From: PSRI01 sp041484195
GTDB lineage: Bacteria > Bacteroidota > Bacteroidia > Chitinophagales > Chitinophagaceae
Assembly: GCA_041484195.1 (NCBI GenBank)
Contig: JBGPHC010000001.1
Span: 310,001 to 374,000, forward strand
DNA length: 64,000 nucleotides
Direction: 5' to 3'
Of the stretch, positions 16,542 through 26,358 are shown one piece after another (within the stretch, counting starts at the first letter, position 1; each line of letters starts with the position of its first letter). A model generated the notes under the pieces. That model made no database searches. It saw only the letters and a program-made list of their open reading frames with translations, and had not been told where the DNA came from. Both the position numbers and the translations under genes were made by a program.

Positions 16542-17237
16542 TTATTTCCTGACAGCTTCAATAATCTCTTTGCTCATCGGTGATATGGAAGGATCGAAAT
16601 AATTAGTGAGCGACCCATTTTCATCAACCAGGTATTTGCTGAAATTCCAGGTCGGTTCCTGATCATTCCAGCCGTTTTGATCTTTCTTTGAAAGCCATTG
16701 AAAGACCTCATTCTGGCCATTTTTCTTCACAACAGTGCTTTTCTTTGCAAGGGGAAAACTGACTCCGAAATTTAGTTTACAGAATGCCGCGATTTCTTCA
16801 TCGTTACCTTTTTCCTGCTCTTTGAAATCATTGGCAGGAAATCCAAACACCACCAGTTTATCCCCATTTTGCATGAATAATTTTTCCAAGGCTTCATATT
16901 GGGGGGTATATCCGCAATCGCTGGCCGTATTCACAAACAAAATCTTCTTTCCACGATAGGCTGCCAGCGGCATCTGTTCTCCGTTATTCAGGGTTACTTT
17001 CAAATCATAGATTGAATTCACAGGAACTTTATTTTCTGTATTGGTAAGTATTCTGGAATGGCTGCCCACTATTCTTGTCAACCCTATCCACAATGGATAG
17101 ACTGTCTTTAATACTTTCTGGCGGCTCGTCATATTTTTCGAATTTCTATTTACAAACTGAACATACCCTGTTATAGCAATCATTCCCAACAAAAGAACAA
17201 TCCCCACTCTTTTTAGCTTGATATTCTTGAAGCTCAT
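16542..17237 (-). CDS. Glutathione peroxidase-family thiol peroxidase, membrane-anchored
   Basis: 231 residues. An N-terminal membrane helix (about 10-28) anchors a periplasmic thioredoxin-fold peroxidase. The peroxidatic Cys108 is in NTASDCGYTPQY, and the WNFSKYLV block supplies the active-site Trp and Asn. The usual tetrad Gln (NQF in FPxNQFGxQE) is replaced by Asp137 in FPANDFKEQE. Bacterial members mostly use thioredoxin rather than glutathione; this is family knowledge. Reduces hydroperoxides. Confidence 0.9.
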   Translation of the reverse strand: MSFKNIKLKRVGIVLLLGMIAITGYVQFVNRNSKNMTSRQKVLKTVYPLWIGLTRIVGSHSRILTNTENKVPVNSIYDLKVTLNNGEQMPLAAYRGKKILFVNTASDCGYTPQYEALEKLFMQNGDKLVVFGFPANDFKEQEKGNDEEIAAFCKLNFGVSFPLAKKSTVVKKNGQNEVFQWLSKKDQNGWNDQEPTWNFSKYLVDENGSLTNYFDPSISPMSKEIIEAVRK

Positions 17238-17279
17238 CGGCTCTTTATTTAATACGATAACACCATCTTGCTACTGTTC

Positions 17280-18650
17280 TTACCGGATAATCCATTTAAA
17301 AAAATTCAGTCTCCCCTTGTACGATGGATACTTCAGAGAAGGATCGAACCAGGTTGGAGTTTTCAACACAGGTTTGAGTCGGGTAAATGTCTCAAAGCTA
17401 TATTTACCATGCAGGTGGCCAATACCACTATTCCCCACTCCTCCAAATGGCATGTGTGGGTTGCTGAATTGCCAGACTGTATTGTTGATACAACCACCCC
17501 CAAATGACAATCTGCCAATCCAGTTTTTCTCCTTTTTTTTGTCAGATGTGAAGAGATAGAACGACAATGGATTGGGATTTCGTTGCACAACCTGGAGCGC
17601 ATTGCCAAAAGAAGTGAAAGTCAGGATCGGCAGGATCGGGCCGAATATTTCCTCATTCATAATAGCAGCATCCTCAGAAACATGCTCCAATAGAGTTGGG
17701 GCGATGTATAGCCTGGATCTGTCAGTCTGCCCACCGTGTAGGATTGTTCCCTCCTTCAAATAACCGGTCAACCTGTCGAATCTTTTTTCATTGATGATCT
17801 TTCCGTAGTCATAGCTTGCGGCAGGGTCTTGACCATAAAAACGGAGGATCTCTTTTTTCAGGTGAGCCACTAATTTGTCTTTCACTGAAGCATGTACCAG
17901 CACGTAGTCAGGCGCCACGCAGGTTTGTCCCACATTGATAAATTTGCCCAGGGCAATTCGCCGGGCTGCTGCTCTGAGGTCCGCGTCCTCTTCAACCACA
18001 GCAGGACTCTTTCCACCAAGTTCAAGCGTTACCGGAATCAGGTCCCTGGCTGCCAATTGGTAGATTGATTTGCCTACAGGAACACTACCAGTGTACATCA
18101 GATAGTCGAACCTAAAAGAATTCATCATGGAAGGAACAACAGTGGCTCCATCACCCTGAATCACTTTCACAAATTCCGGAGGAAAAGTTTCCGAGATCAT
18201 TTTTTCAATGATGGCTGCTGTGGCCGGAGCCAGTTCAGAAGGTTTGAGCACCGCGCAATTTCCGCCGGCGATGGCTCCCACAAGGGGTATCAACAACAAT
18301 TGCAAGGGATAGTTCCAGGGTGCGATGATCAATACTACCCCATAAGGGTCGCGATATATTTTGCTGCCAGAAGGAAAATTCACGAGGTCAGTCCCGGTGG
18401 GTTTGGGCAAGATCCAGGCGCGCAGATTTTTCAAGATATAATTGATCTCCGCAATCACCAATCCCGTTTCCGTTGCATAAGCTTCTTCCTTACTCTTCTT
18501 CAGGTCCTGGTACAATGCAGCGTTGATTTCATTTTCATTTCGCAAAATGGCCCTTTTCAGCCTGCTCAGTTGCTCCGCACGGAACGAGTAGGTTCGCGTA
18601 GCGCCGCTTTCAAAATAATGACGCATGGGGATAAAGGAGGAATCGCTCAT
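17280..18650 (-). CDS. NAD(P)-dependent aldehyde dehydrogenase
   Basis: 456 residues, class 3 ALDH type. Catalytic general base Glu210 in LELGGKSP, nucleophile Cys244 in GQTCVAPDYV, cofactor Asn in APWNYPL, and a hydrophobic C-terminus (FFKWIIR) as in fatty-aldehyde or coniferyl-aldehyde enzymes. Oxidises an aldehyde to its acid. It is 42 bases upstream of the glutathione peroxidase gene on the same strand, so both may serve in detoxifying lipid-peroxidation products; that is inference. Confidence 0.93.
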   Translation of the reverse strand: MSDSSFIPMRHYFESGATRTYSFRAEQLSRLKRAILRNENEINAALYQDLKKSKEEAYATETGLVIAEINYILKNLRAWILPKPTGTDLVNFPSGSKIYRDPYGVVLIIAPWNYPLQLLLIPLVGAIAGGNCAVLKPSELAPATAAIIEKMISETFPPEFVKVIQGDGATVVPSMMNSFRFDYLMYTGSVPVGKSIYQLAARDLIPVTLELGGKSPAVVEEDADLRAAARRIALGKFINVGQTCVAPDYVLVHASVKDKLVAHLKKEILRFYGQDPAASYDYGKIINEKRFDRLTGYLKEGTILHGGQTDRSRLYIAPTLLEHVSEDAAIMNEEIFGPILPILTFTSFGNALQVVQRNPNPLSFYLFTSDKKKEKNWIGRLSFGGGCINNTVWQFSNPHMPFGGVGNSGIGHLHGKYSFETFTRLKPVLKTPTWFDPSLKYPSYKGRLNFFKWIIR

Positions 18651-18826
18651 GATGTCGAATTAGGAATACTCTAATTTACGTTAATCCACGGCAAGACTGC
18701 TTAGACATTTGATTTCCGGGATTGGCCTAAAGATTTTTCCGCTCTGATCCTCGAATGGGGCAATCGAATTATTGAAGAAGGTTACTGAATACGAGTGTTC
18801 CCTGATTGATTGGTTCCATTCAGCGG

Positions 18827-20170
18827 TTAGCGGGCTAACCATTGCATCAGGAATGAGAGGACATATATCACGGCCAGGCTCACGACTCCCATGAAGAAAG
18901 TAGCCATGGAATACACTCGGAGCATGGTCTTCATTTCCAAACCCGAAAACTTAGCGATCACCCAAAAATAAGCGTCATTGGCGTGGGATATCATCATGGA
19001 GCCGGCGCCCATGGAAAGCACTGTGAGTAATTTCCCTTGTTCGCTATCAAGGCCCAAGGCGGGTAATAATGGAAGCACAATTGATGCCGCTGTGATGATG
19101 GCCACTGTTGATGATCCCTGGGCTGTTTTGAGCAGGGAGCTGATCAGGAATGGGAAAAAGATGCCCAACATTCCAAGGCCCTTCAAATTACTGAAGTGGT
19201 TGCCGAGATGTGTTGCCTCCAAAACGGAACCAAATGCACCGCCCGCGCCAATGATCACCAAAATGCTACCGGCCTTTTCTGCAGACTCCTGCAGCAATTT
19301 GCCAACCGAGCCTCTGTCCCAGCCACGACCTGTTGCGAATGCCAGCAATACACCGACTGCCAAAGCAATTACCGGGTCGCCCAGGATGCTCAGGATATTT
19401 ATCCAATTCTCTGAGGCTATATGCTCAATTGAAATAAATGATTTCAAGGCAATGAGTAGAATGGGTACAATAACCGGTAAGAAGGCCGATAATACTGAAG
19501 CGGAAGATTTTCTGGCTGGAATGGGATGTGCTATCTGTGGAACGACTGTTGGAATCTTTCTGCCTGCATAACGCGCCCAGCAATAACCTGTAAGCATAGC
19601 CGGAATAGCCACAATGATTCCTGCCAGAATCAATTTCCCAAAATCCACCCCGATTGTTCCAGCCGCCGCCGCCGCGCCGGGATGTGGTGGCACCAGGCAA
19701 TGGACCGAATATAGTCCGGTAGCCAAAGAAATGGACATGATGACTACGGAGATTCCAGTTTTCCTGGCGAGGGACTGGTTGAGCCCGTTCAGTACAATAT
19801 AACCCGAATCGCAGAATATAGGAAGCCCCACAACAAAACCGGTGAGACTCATGGCCAGTACTGCGTTGCGATCACCCACTTTTTTCAGGATATAGTCTGC
19901 CATCATCCGCGTGCTTCCGGTATGTTCAAGAAGAACTCCCAATGTAGTTCCCAGGACTATGATCAAACCAAGAGACTGCATTATATTGCCAAAGCCATGC
20001 TTGGCGGATCTGAGTATTTCGGCAACGGGCATCTGGACGCCCAGTCCAACCACAAAACAGGCGATGATCAGGGCAAAAAATGCATGTACCCTATACCGTG
20101 CAGTCAGTAGCACGATCACACCGATACCGGCCATAAGGAATATCAATACCTGTGCTAGGGAAGCAGTCAT
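18827..20170 (-). CDS. GntP-family gluconate:H+ symporter
   Basis: 447 residues with about 12-14 membrane helices and the GntP signature blocks HCLVPPHPGAAAAAG and SHANDAYFWVIAKFSG. Imports gluconate or a similar sugar acid (the family also moves idonate, fructuronate and glycerate). No gluconate kinase lies nearby, so the substrate is uncertain. Confidence 0.93.
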   Translation of the reverse strand: MTASLAQVLIFLMAGIGVIVLLTARYRVHAFFALIIACFVVGLGVQMPVAEILRSAKHGFGNIMQSLGLIIVLGTTLGVLLEHTGSTRMMADYILKKVGDRNAVLAMSLTGFVVGLPIFCDSGYIVLNGLNQSLARKTGISVVIMSISLATGLYSVHCLVPPHPGAAAAAGTIGVDFGKLILAGIIVAIPAMLTGYCWARYAGRKIPTVVPQIAHPIPARKSSASVLSAFLPVIVPILLIALKSFISIEHIASENWINILSILGDPVIALAVGVLLAFATGRGWDRGSVGKLLQESAEKAGSILVIIGAGGAFGSVLEATHLGNHFSNLKGLGMLGIFFPFLISSLLKTAQGSSTVAIITAASIVLPLLPALGLDSEQGKLLTVLSMGAGSMMISHANDAYFWVIAKFSGLEMKTMLRVYSMATFFMGVVSLAVIYVLSFLMQWLAR

Positions 20171-20288
20171 AATGATCTTCTATCTGAATAATGGTATATA
20201 TGCCAGCAAATGAACGAATATTTTGAGAATATCCTGTCCGCAGCACCAATTGATTTGCCATCATCATGCCGGATCATAAAGAATTGCA

Positions 20289-21122
20289 TCATCCGGCTTC
20301 AAAAACCTGGAGCTTCTGTTCTTCTTTTGCGATATCCAGCAGCTTTCTGACTCTAGCCGAAAGCTGTTCGAGTTGTTCACCCTTAATTTTATAATCATCT
20401 TTATAACGGGCATCTATATATGCTTTTTGCAGCAGGCGAAATAATTGAACTTCCTTTTCCGTATCGCAGGGAAACAATGTCCCCAGGGAATCCGAATAGC
20501 CCATCGCGAATCTCAGCAATTTATCCAGATTATGTGTGCAGGCTCTGAAACCGGTCGCGGCGAAGATCATTCCCACCAGGGCATGTTCGGCGGCCTGGTG
20601 CAAAAGGAATGCGCCCAGTTTGTACTGTTTCCTCAGCATGTAAAGCTGGGCTCCGGTGAAGAATTCAAATCCCTTGCTTTGCCATTCCCTGCTCTGCTTC
20701 TGCAATTGTTCCCGAAATTGGCCGGCACAAAACTGACCTTCTAAATTCATGGCTATCCTACCAGCGTCATAACAGACCGGAGCATGCTCGATCACATAGC
20801 TGGCAAAATAATGTCCAGCTTCCAGCCAGTCTCTGAACTGCAGCGCGGGGATCACTAGAGCCGTTACCAATCCAAATTCCCGGCAATGGCTCTCAATAAT
20901 ATCTTCCACGTTGCTGCGACTGCGCGTCTCTTTCTCACCGGTAAGCACCAGGATTTGCAGGTAACCTTCTTTTTGCCAAACAGCCGCTCGACTGGAAAAA
21001 ATATTCCGGCAACTGAAGCGTGTGTTCCCGGTTCCCAGTAAGAAGATCTTTTCAGTTTCTGTAATGGACTTGATCATAGTAACAATCTGTTCCAAAAGGG
21101 GTTGCGAATTAAATAATTGCAT
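20289..21122 (-). CDS. HEPN-domain protein with degenerate nucleotidyltransferase-like N-terminus
   Basis: 277 residues. The C-terminal half (about 150-265) is a HEPN domain: FLLHQAAEHALVGM, then RACTHNLDKLLRF with an Arg-x3-His core, and ending in YIDARYKDDY. The N-terminal half (KIFLLGTGNT... QILVLTGE) looks like a minimal nucleotidyltransferase fold that has lost the GS-x(n)-DxD catalytic residues. HEPN proteins are often RNases or nucleotide-binding partners in toxin-antitoxin systems. A 96-codon gene lies 31 bases upstream. Function not established. Confidence 0.75.
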   Translation of the reverse strand: MQLFNSQPLLEQIVTMIKSITETEKIFLLGTGNTRFSCRNIFSSRAAVWQKEGYLQILVLTGEKETRSRSNVEDIIESHCREFGLVTALVIPALQFRDWLEAGHYFASYVIEHAPVCYDAGRIAMNLEGQFCAGQFREQLQKQSREWQSKGFEFFTGAQLYMLRKQYKLGAFLLHQAAEHALVGMIFAATGFRACTHNLDKLLRFAMGYSDSLGTLFPCDTEKEVQLFRLLQKAYIDARYKDDYKIKGEQLEQLSARVRKLLDIAKEEQKLQVFEAG

Positions 21123-21153
21123 GGCTGAAAGTTTTAATGGTCATTGTTCTTTT

Positions 21154-21444
21154 CTATTCATGTTTTTTCTTCTCGTCCCGCTCATGGATGATCCAGGCAG
21201 CTTCAATCAGACTTGCGAGATGTTCATAAAAAGAAATGAGGAGGATACGGTTTTGAGCCTCATCATAAAGCCCTCCGTCGTGACTGAGGGCAGTTACAAG
21301 CCAGTTCCAGAGTTCTTCCCGCGCTTCGCCAAGGTGAAACCCGTCGAAGAAACGATCCAACACTTTATCGGGGCTCTTCTGACTCTTTTCATCTAACAGC
21401 AGGTAATCCTGCACGCACACCTTGCGCTTGTTAAGTTTAGACAT
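21154..21444 (-). CDS. Conserved small hypothetical protein next to HEPN gene
   Basis: 96 residues, mostly helical by composition, charged, ending DERDEKKKHE-like. No signal peptide or known motif. ATG 21444 (MSKLNKRKVC) chosen over 21483. It is 31 bases upstream of the HEPN gene in the same direction, so the two are probably co-transcribed. I do not recognise the family. Confidence 0.6.
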   Translation of the reverse strand: MSKLNKRKVCVQDYLLLDEKSQKSPDKVLDRFFDGFHLGEAREELWNWLVTALSHDGGLYDEAQNRILLISFYEHLASLIEAAWIIHERDEKKKHE

Positions 21445-21753
21445 AGTGTTAAGATTATAGTATGAAAAATAGATTCCACACATTCAATGGGCCGCCATCC
21501 ATGAATTGAATCATGAATGTTGGGAGTATTCAATAATAGTTTGATTGTCTGCCGGAGTTGCCAATGCAAGCGAGGTGAGATGAGGACTTTCCGAAGCTGC
21601 TTTAGGTGGGCAACAGTTGCAGTAATAGCTCCGGCAATGTGAATTTCAATGATCGCTTACTCCAAGGATAACTGTTTTCCAGAAACCCTATATTTAACCA
21701 AAGATATTTTTCATCATCTGGAATATCAAATTTCCGGAATACAAGTTTTCAAC
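21445..21753. other. Divergent intergenic region between HEPN locus and XRE gene
   Basis: 309 bases. The downstream XRE frame is open from 21649 but that part lacks the HTH fold. No exact TAnnTTTG box, terminator or repeat was found. Confidence 0.4.
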
Positions 21754-22155
21754 ATGCTACAGAAATATGTAAATTATTTGCCAGGGAATATTCGCTACCT
21801 GCGAAAGAAAAGAAACCTGCTGCAGGAACAAATGCCAGCGCTTATCGGCATATCCCGTACCACCTGGAGTAATTATGAAACCGGCGTATCAGAACCGGCC
21901 GTGGGAGGCCTTCTTAAAATTTCCAATTTTTTTGGAATTTCTCTGGATGAACTGATCCTCATGAACCTCCAGGCACTTGAAAAACCAGCCCCTGATGCCG
22001 GAAAAAAAACATATTCCAAGCGTATTGTCTACAGCGCCAATGAGGATTTTTCTTCCATGGTTCGGGATCCGCAGGTTGGATTTGCCTATGTTTTGAAAGA
22101 ATTGCAGAAGTTACGCGAAGAAGTGGACACCATCAGGCAGGACAATTACAAATAA
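21754..22155 (+). CDS. XRE-family helix-turn-helix regulator
   Basis: 133 residues: an N-terminal HTH_3 domain (about 8-65; IRYLRKKRNLLQEQMPALIG, ISRTTWSNYETG, FFGISLDELI) and a C-terminal coiled-coil-like tail (AYVLKELQKLREEVDTI). DNA-binding regulator. ATG 21754 starts 10 residues before the HTH; the longer frame to 21649 adds sequence without a fold. Divergent from the HEPN pair, which may be its target; that is inference. Confidence 0.8.
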   Translation: MLQKYVNYLPGNIRYLRKKRNLLQEQMPALIGISRTTWSNYETGVSEPAVGGLLKISNFFGISLDELILMNLQALEKPAPDAGKKTYSKRIVYSANEDFSSMVRDPQVGFAYVLKELQKLREEVDTIRQDNYK

Positions 22156-22290
22156 CCCCGCCGCGGTTGGAGAATCCCGATTTTCACTTCCTGAATTCAT
22201 TTTGTAGGGCAATCCCGCCCGGCACAGGCGAAATCCATGCGTATCGGAATAATGAGTCTCCAATACACCGGAATACATATTTTTGTCCTT

Positions 22291-23304
22291 ATGAAATCAA
22301 GACTCCATTCATTATTCTTCTACACTTTCCTGCTGATCACACAAACCCGTTTAATCGCTCAATCCAATTATTTTTACCCGGGAGAAATCTGGCGTGATAT
22401 GGATGGTAATCCCATCAATGCCCATGCCGGAGGCATATTACTCGACCACGACACCTATTATTGGTTTGGAGAAATCAAGAGTGGTAAAACAATTCGCGTT
22501 AAAGAAGATACCAGCTGGGAAAATTTCCGCGTCAATGCAGGTGGCATTTCCTGTTATTCATCCCATGACCTCCTGCATTGGAAATATGAAGGGGTGGCAC
22601 TGGCTACGGTTCCCAATGATAGCTCACATGACCTCCACCCTGGCAGAGTGATCGAAAGGCCCAAAGTCATTTATAACGAAAAAACCAGGCAATACGTGAT
22701 GTGGATGCATATTGACTCCAGGGATTACAGTTATGCCAGGGCGGGAGTTGCCGTGAGCGATAAACCTGCCGGCCCATATACCTACCTGGGCTCCATGCGT
22801 CCCAATGGCGTCATGAGCAGGGACATGACCCTCTTCAAAGACACTGACGGCCGCGCCTACCTGATTTCAACATCCGAGAACAATGCCACCATCCATGTAA
22901 ATGAATTGACCACTGATTATCTCCAACCTTCCGGTACATTCAAACGAATTTTGATTGGTCTAAACAGAGAGGCACCCGCCATAGTAAAACATAACCAGAA
23001 ATACTATCTCATCACTTCTTTGTGCACGGGCTGGGATCCTAACGAGGCAATCTACGCGACATCCGATTCCGTAATGGGCGAATGGACTGCAAAGGGCAAT
23101 CCCTGTGTGGGTGAAAACAACTTGAAAACCTTCAATTCACAAAGCACTTTCATATTACCAGTCCGGGGCATGCAGGATAAATATATTTTTATGGCGGATC
23201 GATGGAACAAAGCTGATCTTCCTGATTCCAGATATGTCTGGCTACCCCTGGTCTTTCAGAGCGAAAAGATCATGATTCAGTGGACAAGCAAGTGGAGGCT
23301 CTAA
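22291..23304 (+). CDS. Secreted glycoside hydrolase family 43 (exo-beta-1,3-galactanase-like)
   Basis: 337 residues with a signal peptide (1-23) and a five-bladed beta-propeller. NAHAGGILLDHDTYYWFGE and ERPKVIYN are typical of the GH43 subfamily that includes exo-beta-1,3-galactanases. Candidate catalytic residues are Glu122 (ERPKV), acid Glu228 (REAPAI) and Gln284 (NSQSTF); the usual GH43 catalytic Asp base is absent, as known for that subfamily. Start ATG 22291 places the signal peptide. Likely degrades arabinogalactan side structures outside the cytoplasm. Confidence 0.85.
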   Translation: MKSRLHSLFFYTFLLITQTRLIAQSNYFYPGEIWRDMDGNPINAHAGGILLDHDTYYWFGEIKSGKTIRVKEDTSWENFRVNAGGISCYSSHDLLHWKYEGVALATVPNDSSHDLHPGRVIERPKVIYNEKTRQYVMWMHIDSRDYSYARAGVAVSDKPAGPYTYLGSMRPNGVMSRDMTLFKDTDGRAYLISTSENNATIHVNELTTDYLQPSGTFKRILIGLNREAPAIVKHNQKYYLITSLCTGWDPNEAIYATSDSVMGEWTAKGNPCVGENNLKTFNSQSTFILPVRGMQDKYIFMADRWNKADLPDSRYVWLPLVFQSEKIMIQWTSKWRL

Positions 23305-23416
23305 CCTATACCATAGTGCCAAGGATGATGAAGATCCGGCAAATAACCTTGCCATCCATCAAAAGCACTCCCAGCGCTAGACAATATTTTCTAACTTAAG
23401 CATACAAATTCAAATT

Positions 23417-25297
23417 ATGAAGCGCATCCTATTCCTTTTACTCCTGGGAAGCTCCCTCCCATTCCTTTCTTACTCTCAAGGCCTATATACACCAAGGGAC
23501 TTTCAAAAAGCCTATAAAAAAGAAACCAGGTCGTCAGATGGCCAACCTGGAAAAAAATACTGGCAGAATTTTGGGAGATACCAAATCAGTCTCACCGCAC
23601 TGCCACCAGACCGCAATATTAAAGGGACTGAACAAATAGCTTATATCAATAATAGTCCGGATACGCTCAGGACCCTGATCATAAGACTCGTCCTGAATAT
23701 ACACCGGCCGGGGGCGCTTCGATACCAAAATGCGAGACGGGATTATCTCACGCCCGGCATCCAGATTGACAAATTAACCGTAAATGGAAATTCCCAACCA
23801 TGGAACGAAAATGAAAATACCAATACCTGGCAGCCTGTTAGGTTGACCAATCCCTTATTGCCGCACGATTCCATTCACCTTGCATTTGACTGGCATTACC
23901 AGATTTCCCTGGAGAGTGGCCGGGAGGGAATGATCGATTCCACCACTTATTTTCTCGCCTATTGCTATCCGAGAGTATCAGTGTATGATGATTACAATGG
24001 TTGGGCCGACAATGAATTCACAGACCAGCAGGAATTCTATAACGACTTCAATGACTACAGTTTTTCTGTGACTGTCCCCAGGAACTATATCGTATGGGCC
24101 ACGGGCGATTTGCTGAACCCTGACGAAGTGCTGCAACCGAAGTTTGCGCAAAGGCTCAAAGAATCCATGGTTACCGATTCTGTGATTCGAGTGGCCACCA
24201 AGGAAGACCTCGCAGCGAAAAATATTACGGCTCAAAACGATCTTATTACCTGGCGGTGGAAGGCCGACTATGTGTCAGACGTCACTATCGGCCTCAGCGA
24301 TCATTATAATTGGGATGCTTCCAGTGTAATAGTTGATGATGCAACGAGGCGCCGCGCGAGTGTTCAATCGGCTTATAACGACAAGGCCGCAGATTTTCAT
24401 CACATGGTGGAATTTGGACGGCATTCGCTGGATTGGCTATCTCATAACTGGCCGGGCATTCCCTATCCCTATCAAAAGACAACCATCTTCCAGGGTTTCG
24501 CCGACATGGAATACCCGATGATGGTGAACGATGGATCCCAACAGGATCTCAATTTTTCACGATTCGTAGCCGAGCATGAAATAGCCCATACCTGGTTCCC
24601 ATTCTATATGGGCATCAATGAAAACCGTTTTGGTTTTATGGACGAGGGCTGGGCCACCACATTTGAACTATTGATTGGCCGTGCTGACCTGGGTGTTGAA
24701 AGAGCTGAAAATTTATATAAACTGTTCCGCGTCCAGCAATGGATCAAAGACGCTTCCCAGGAAGAGGACCTCCCGATCATCACACCCTCTAACGTATTGA
24801 GAGGAGCTTCTTATGGAAATAACGCATATGGCAAACCATCGCTTGGCTACCTGGCGATGAAAGACCTGCTGGGCGATGGGCTCTTCAGGAAATGTTTACA
24901 TGGATACATAGAGCGCTGGCATGGCAAACATCCCATCCCCTGGGATTTCTTCTATTCCTTTAATGATATCTCAGGAAAAAATCTGAATTGGTTCTGGTCC
25001 AACTGGTATTTTTCCAATTATTATATTGACCTGGCGATTCAGAAAGTACAAACCCTCAAGACAGGCTATTCGGTCACCTTACAAAATATTGGCGGTTATG
25101 TTGCACCGGTAGATTTAGTCGCGACTTATACGGACGGCACCACTGACTCATTACATCAAACACCGGCAATTTGGGAAACCAATCAAAAAACGTCAATGGT
25201 GACCATCAACACCAAGAAGAAAATAAAGTCCCTGCAATTGAAGGGAGGCATATTCATGGACGCCGACGAATCTAATAATAGCTGGAACGCGCAATGA
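23417..25297 (+). CDS. Secreted M1-family zinc metallopeptidase
   Basis: 626 residues with a signal peptide (LFLLLLGSSLPFLSYSQ). The gluzincin motif HEIAHTW (His387, Glu388, His391) with third ligand Glu410 in MDEGWATTFE marks an M1 aminopeptidase. It lacks the C-terminal helical domain of cytoplasmic PepN and is of the short Bacteroidota type. Probably periplasmic or outer-membrane peptide degradation. Confidence 0.92.
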   Translation: MKRILFLLLLGSSLPFLSYSQGLYTPRDFQKAYKKETRSSDGQPGKKYWQNFGRYQISLTALPPDRNIKGTEQIAYINNSPDTLRTLIIRLVLNIHRPGALRYQNARRDYLTPGIQIDKLTVNGNSQPWNENENTNTWQPVRLTNPLLPHDSIHLAFDWHYQISLESGREGMIDSTTYFLAYCYPRVSVYDDYNGWADNEFTDQQEFYNDFNDYSFSVTVPRNYIVWATGDLLNPDEVLQPKFAQRLKESMVTDSVIRVATKEDLAAKNITAQNDLITWRWKADYVSDVTIGLSDHYNWDASSVIVDDATRRRASVQSAYNDKAADFHHMVEFGRHSLDWLSHNWPGIPYPYQKTTIFQGFADMEYPMMVNDGSQQDLNFSRFVAEHEIAHTWFPFYMGINENRFGFMDEGWATTFELLIGRADLGVERAENLYKLFRVQQWIKDASQEEDLPIITPSNVLRGASYGNNAYGKPSLGYLAMKDLLGDGLFRKCLHGYIERWHGKHPIPWDFFYSFNDISGKNLNWFWSNWYFSNYYIDLAIQKVQTLKTGYSVTLQNIGGYVAPVDLVATYTDGTTDSLHQTPAIWETNQKTSMVTINTKKKIKSLQLKGGIFMDADESNNSWNAQ

Positions 25298-25340
25298 TGA
25301 CCATACTTTTGGAAATTCTTCAGACATAAAAATTATTTCC

Positions 25341-26207
25341 ATGCCAATTCCTGTTTTCACCCGCCTCAAAAAAATCATGCTGCTTTCTGCAATCATTCCT
25401 GCAACTCTATTTGCGCAGGACCATGCACAGCAAATTTCTCTCTGGTCCAATGGAGCTCCGGGATTTGAAAAATTGCGAAACCTGCCAGAGCAGACGCAGG
25501 ATTATTGGGTGAAGAATATCAATAACCCATCCATAACGGTTTATCTCCCACCTAAAGACAAGGCCACCGGAGCAGCCGTGATTATCTGTCCGGGTGGAGG
25601 CCATCGCCTGCTCGTATTCAATGCTGAAGGCGTGGAGCCCGCCGTCTTTCTGAAAAGTCTGGGAGTAGCCGCCTTCGTGCTGAAGTATCGACTGGCTCGC
25701 GATTCAAACTCGCCCTATTCACTGGACATTCATCCTCGCGAAGACGCATACAGAGCCATGCGCCTAGTACGCAGTCATGCCAGAGAATGGAATCTCGATA
25801 CTAACAGAATTGGGATCATGGGATTCTCTGCAGGTGGGGAAGTAGCCGACATGGTGGCATATGCAAATGGGAAAGGTAATCCCAATGCACCCGATCCGGT
25901 GGACAGGCTCAACGGAAAACCAAATTTTCTCATACTCATTTACCCCGGACCCTTAGCCATACCCGAAGTTGTGCCCGCCGATGCCCCACCCGCATTCCTG
26001 TTGGCTGCAAATGACGACGAATGCTGTTCGGGTTCAACAGTTAGCCTGCTCCAGAAATACCGTGCCGCTAAAGTGCCCGTGGAAGCCCATATTCTCGCGC
26101 ATGGCAACCATGGATTTAACATGGGGAACAGGTCCAAATTAAATTCGGTGAAGACATGGCCACAGCGGCTTGCGGACTGGCTGGCCGACAGTCATTGGCT
26201 GGAATAA
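25341..26207 (+). CDS. Secreted alpha/beta-hydrolase esterase (acetylxylan-esterase-like)
   Basis: 288 residues: signal peptide ending LFAQ, oxyanion block ICPGGGHR (about 82-89), nucleophile Ser163 in GFSAGGE, and a C-terminal His in HGNHGFNMG. Proteins of this kind are annotated as BD-FAE/acetyl esterases that remove acyl groups from plant polysaccharide. It follows GH43 and the M1 peptidase in the same direction and may work with the former; substrate is inferred. Confidence 0.85.
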   Translation: MPIPVFTRLKKIMLLSAIIPATLFAQDHAQQISLWSNGAPGFEKLRNLPEQTQDYWVKNINNPSITVYLPPKDKATGAAVIICPGGGHRLLVFNAEGVEPAVFLKSLGVAAFVLKYRLARDSNSPYSLDIHPREDAYRAMRLVRSHAREWNLDTNRIGIMGFSAGGEVADMVAYANGKGNPNAPDPVDRLNGKPNFLILIYPGPLAIPEVVPADAPPAFLLAANDDECCSGSTVSLLQKYRAAKVPVEAHILAHGNHGFNMGNRSKLNSVKTWPQRLADWLADSHWLE

Positions 26208-26358
26208 TAAAATACAACCCGGCGATCATGACTTAAAATAGTACCAAAAAAAAATTCAATTTAGAATTCGCACCTTTGTCATAGCAGAAGCCAGGTTGGC
26301 CTCCGGAACAGGGTGCCTGCTTACCCGGCGCAAATTTCATCCACCAAAACACAGGCCC

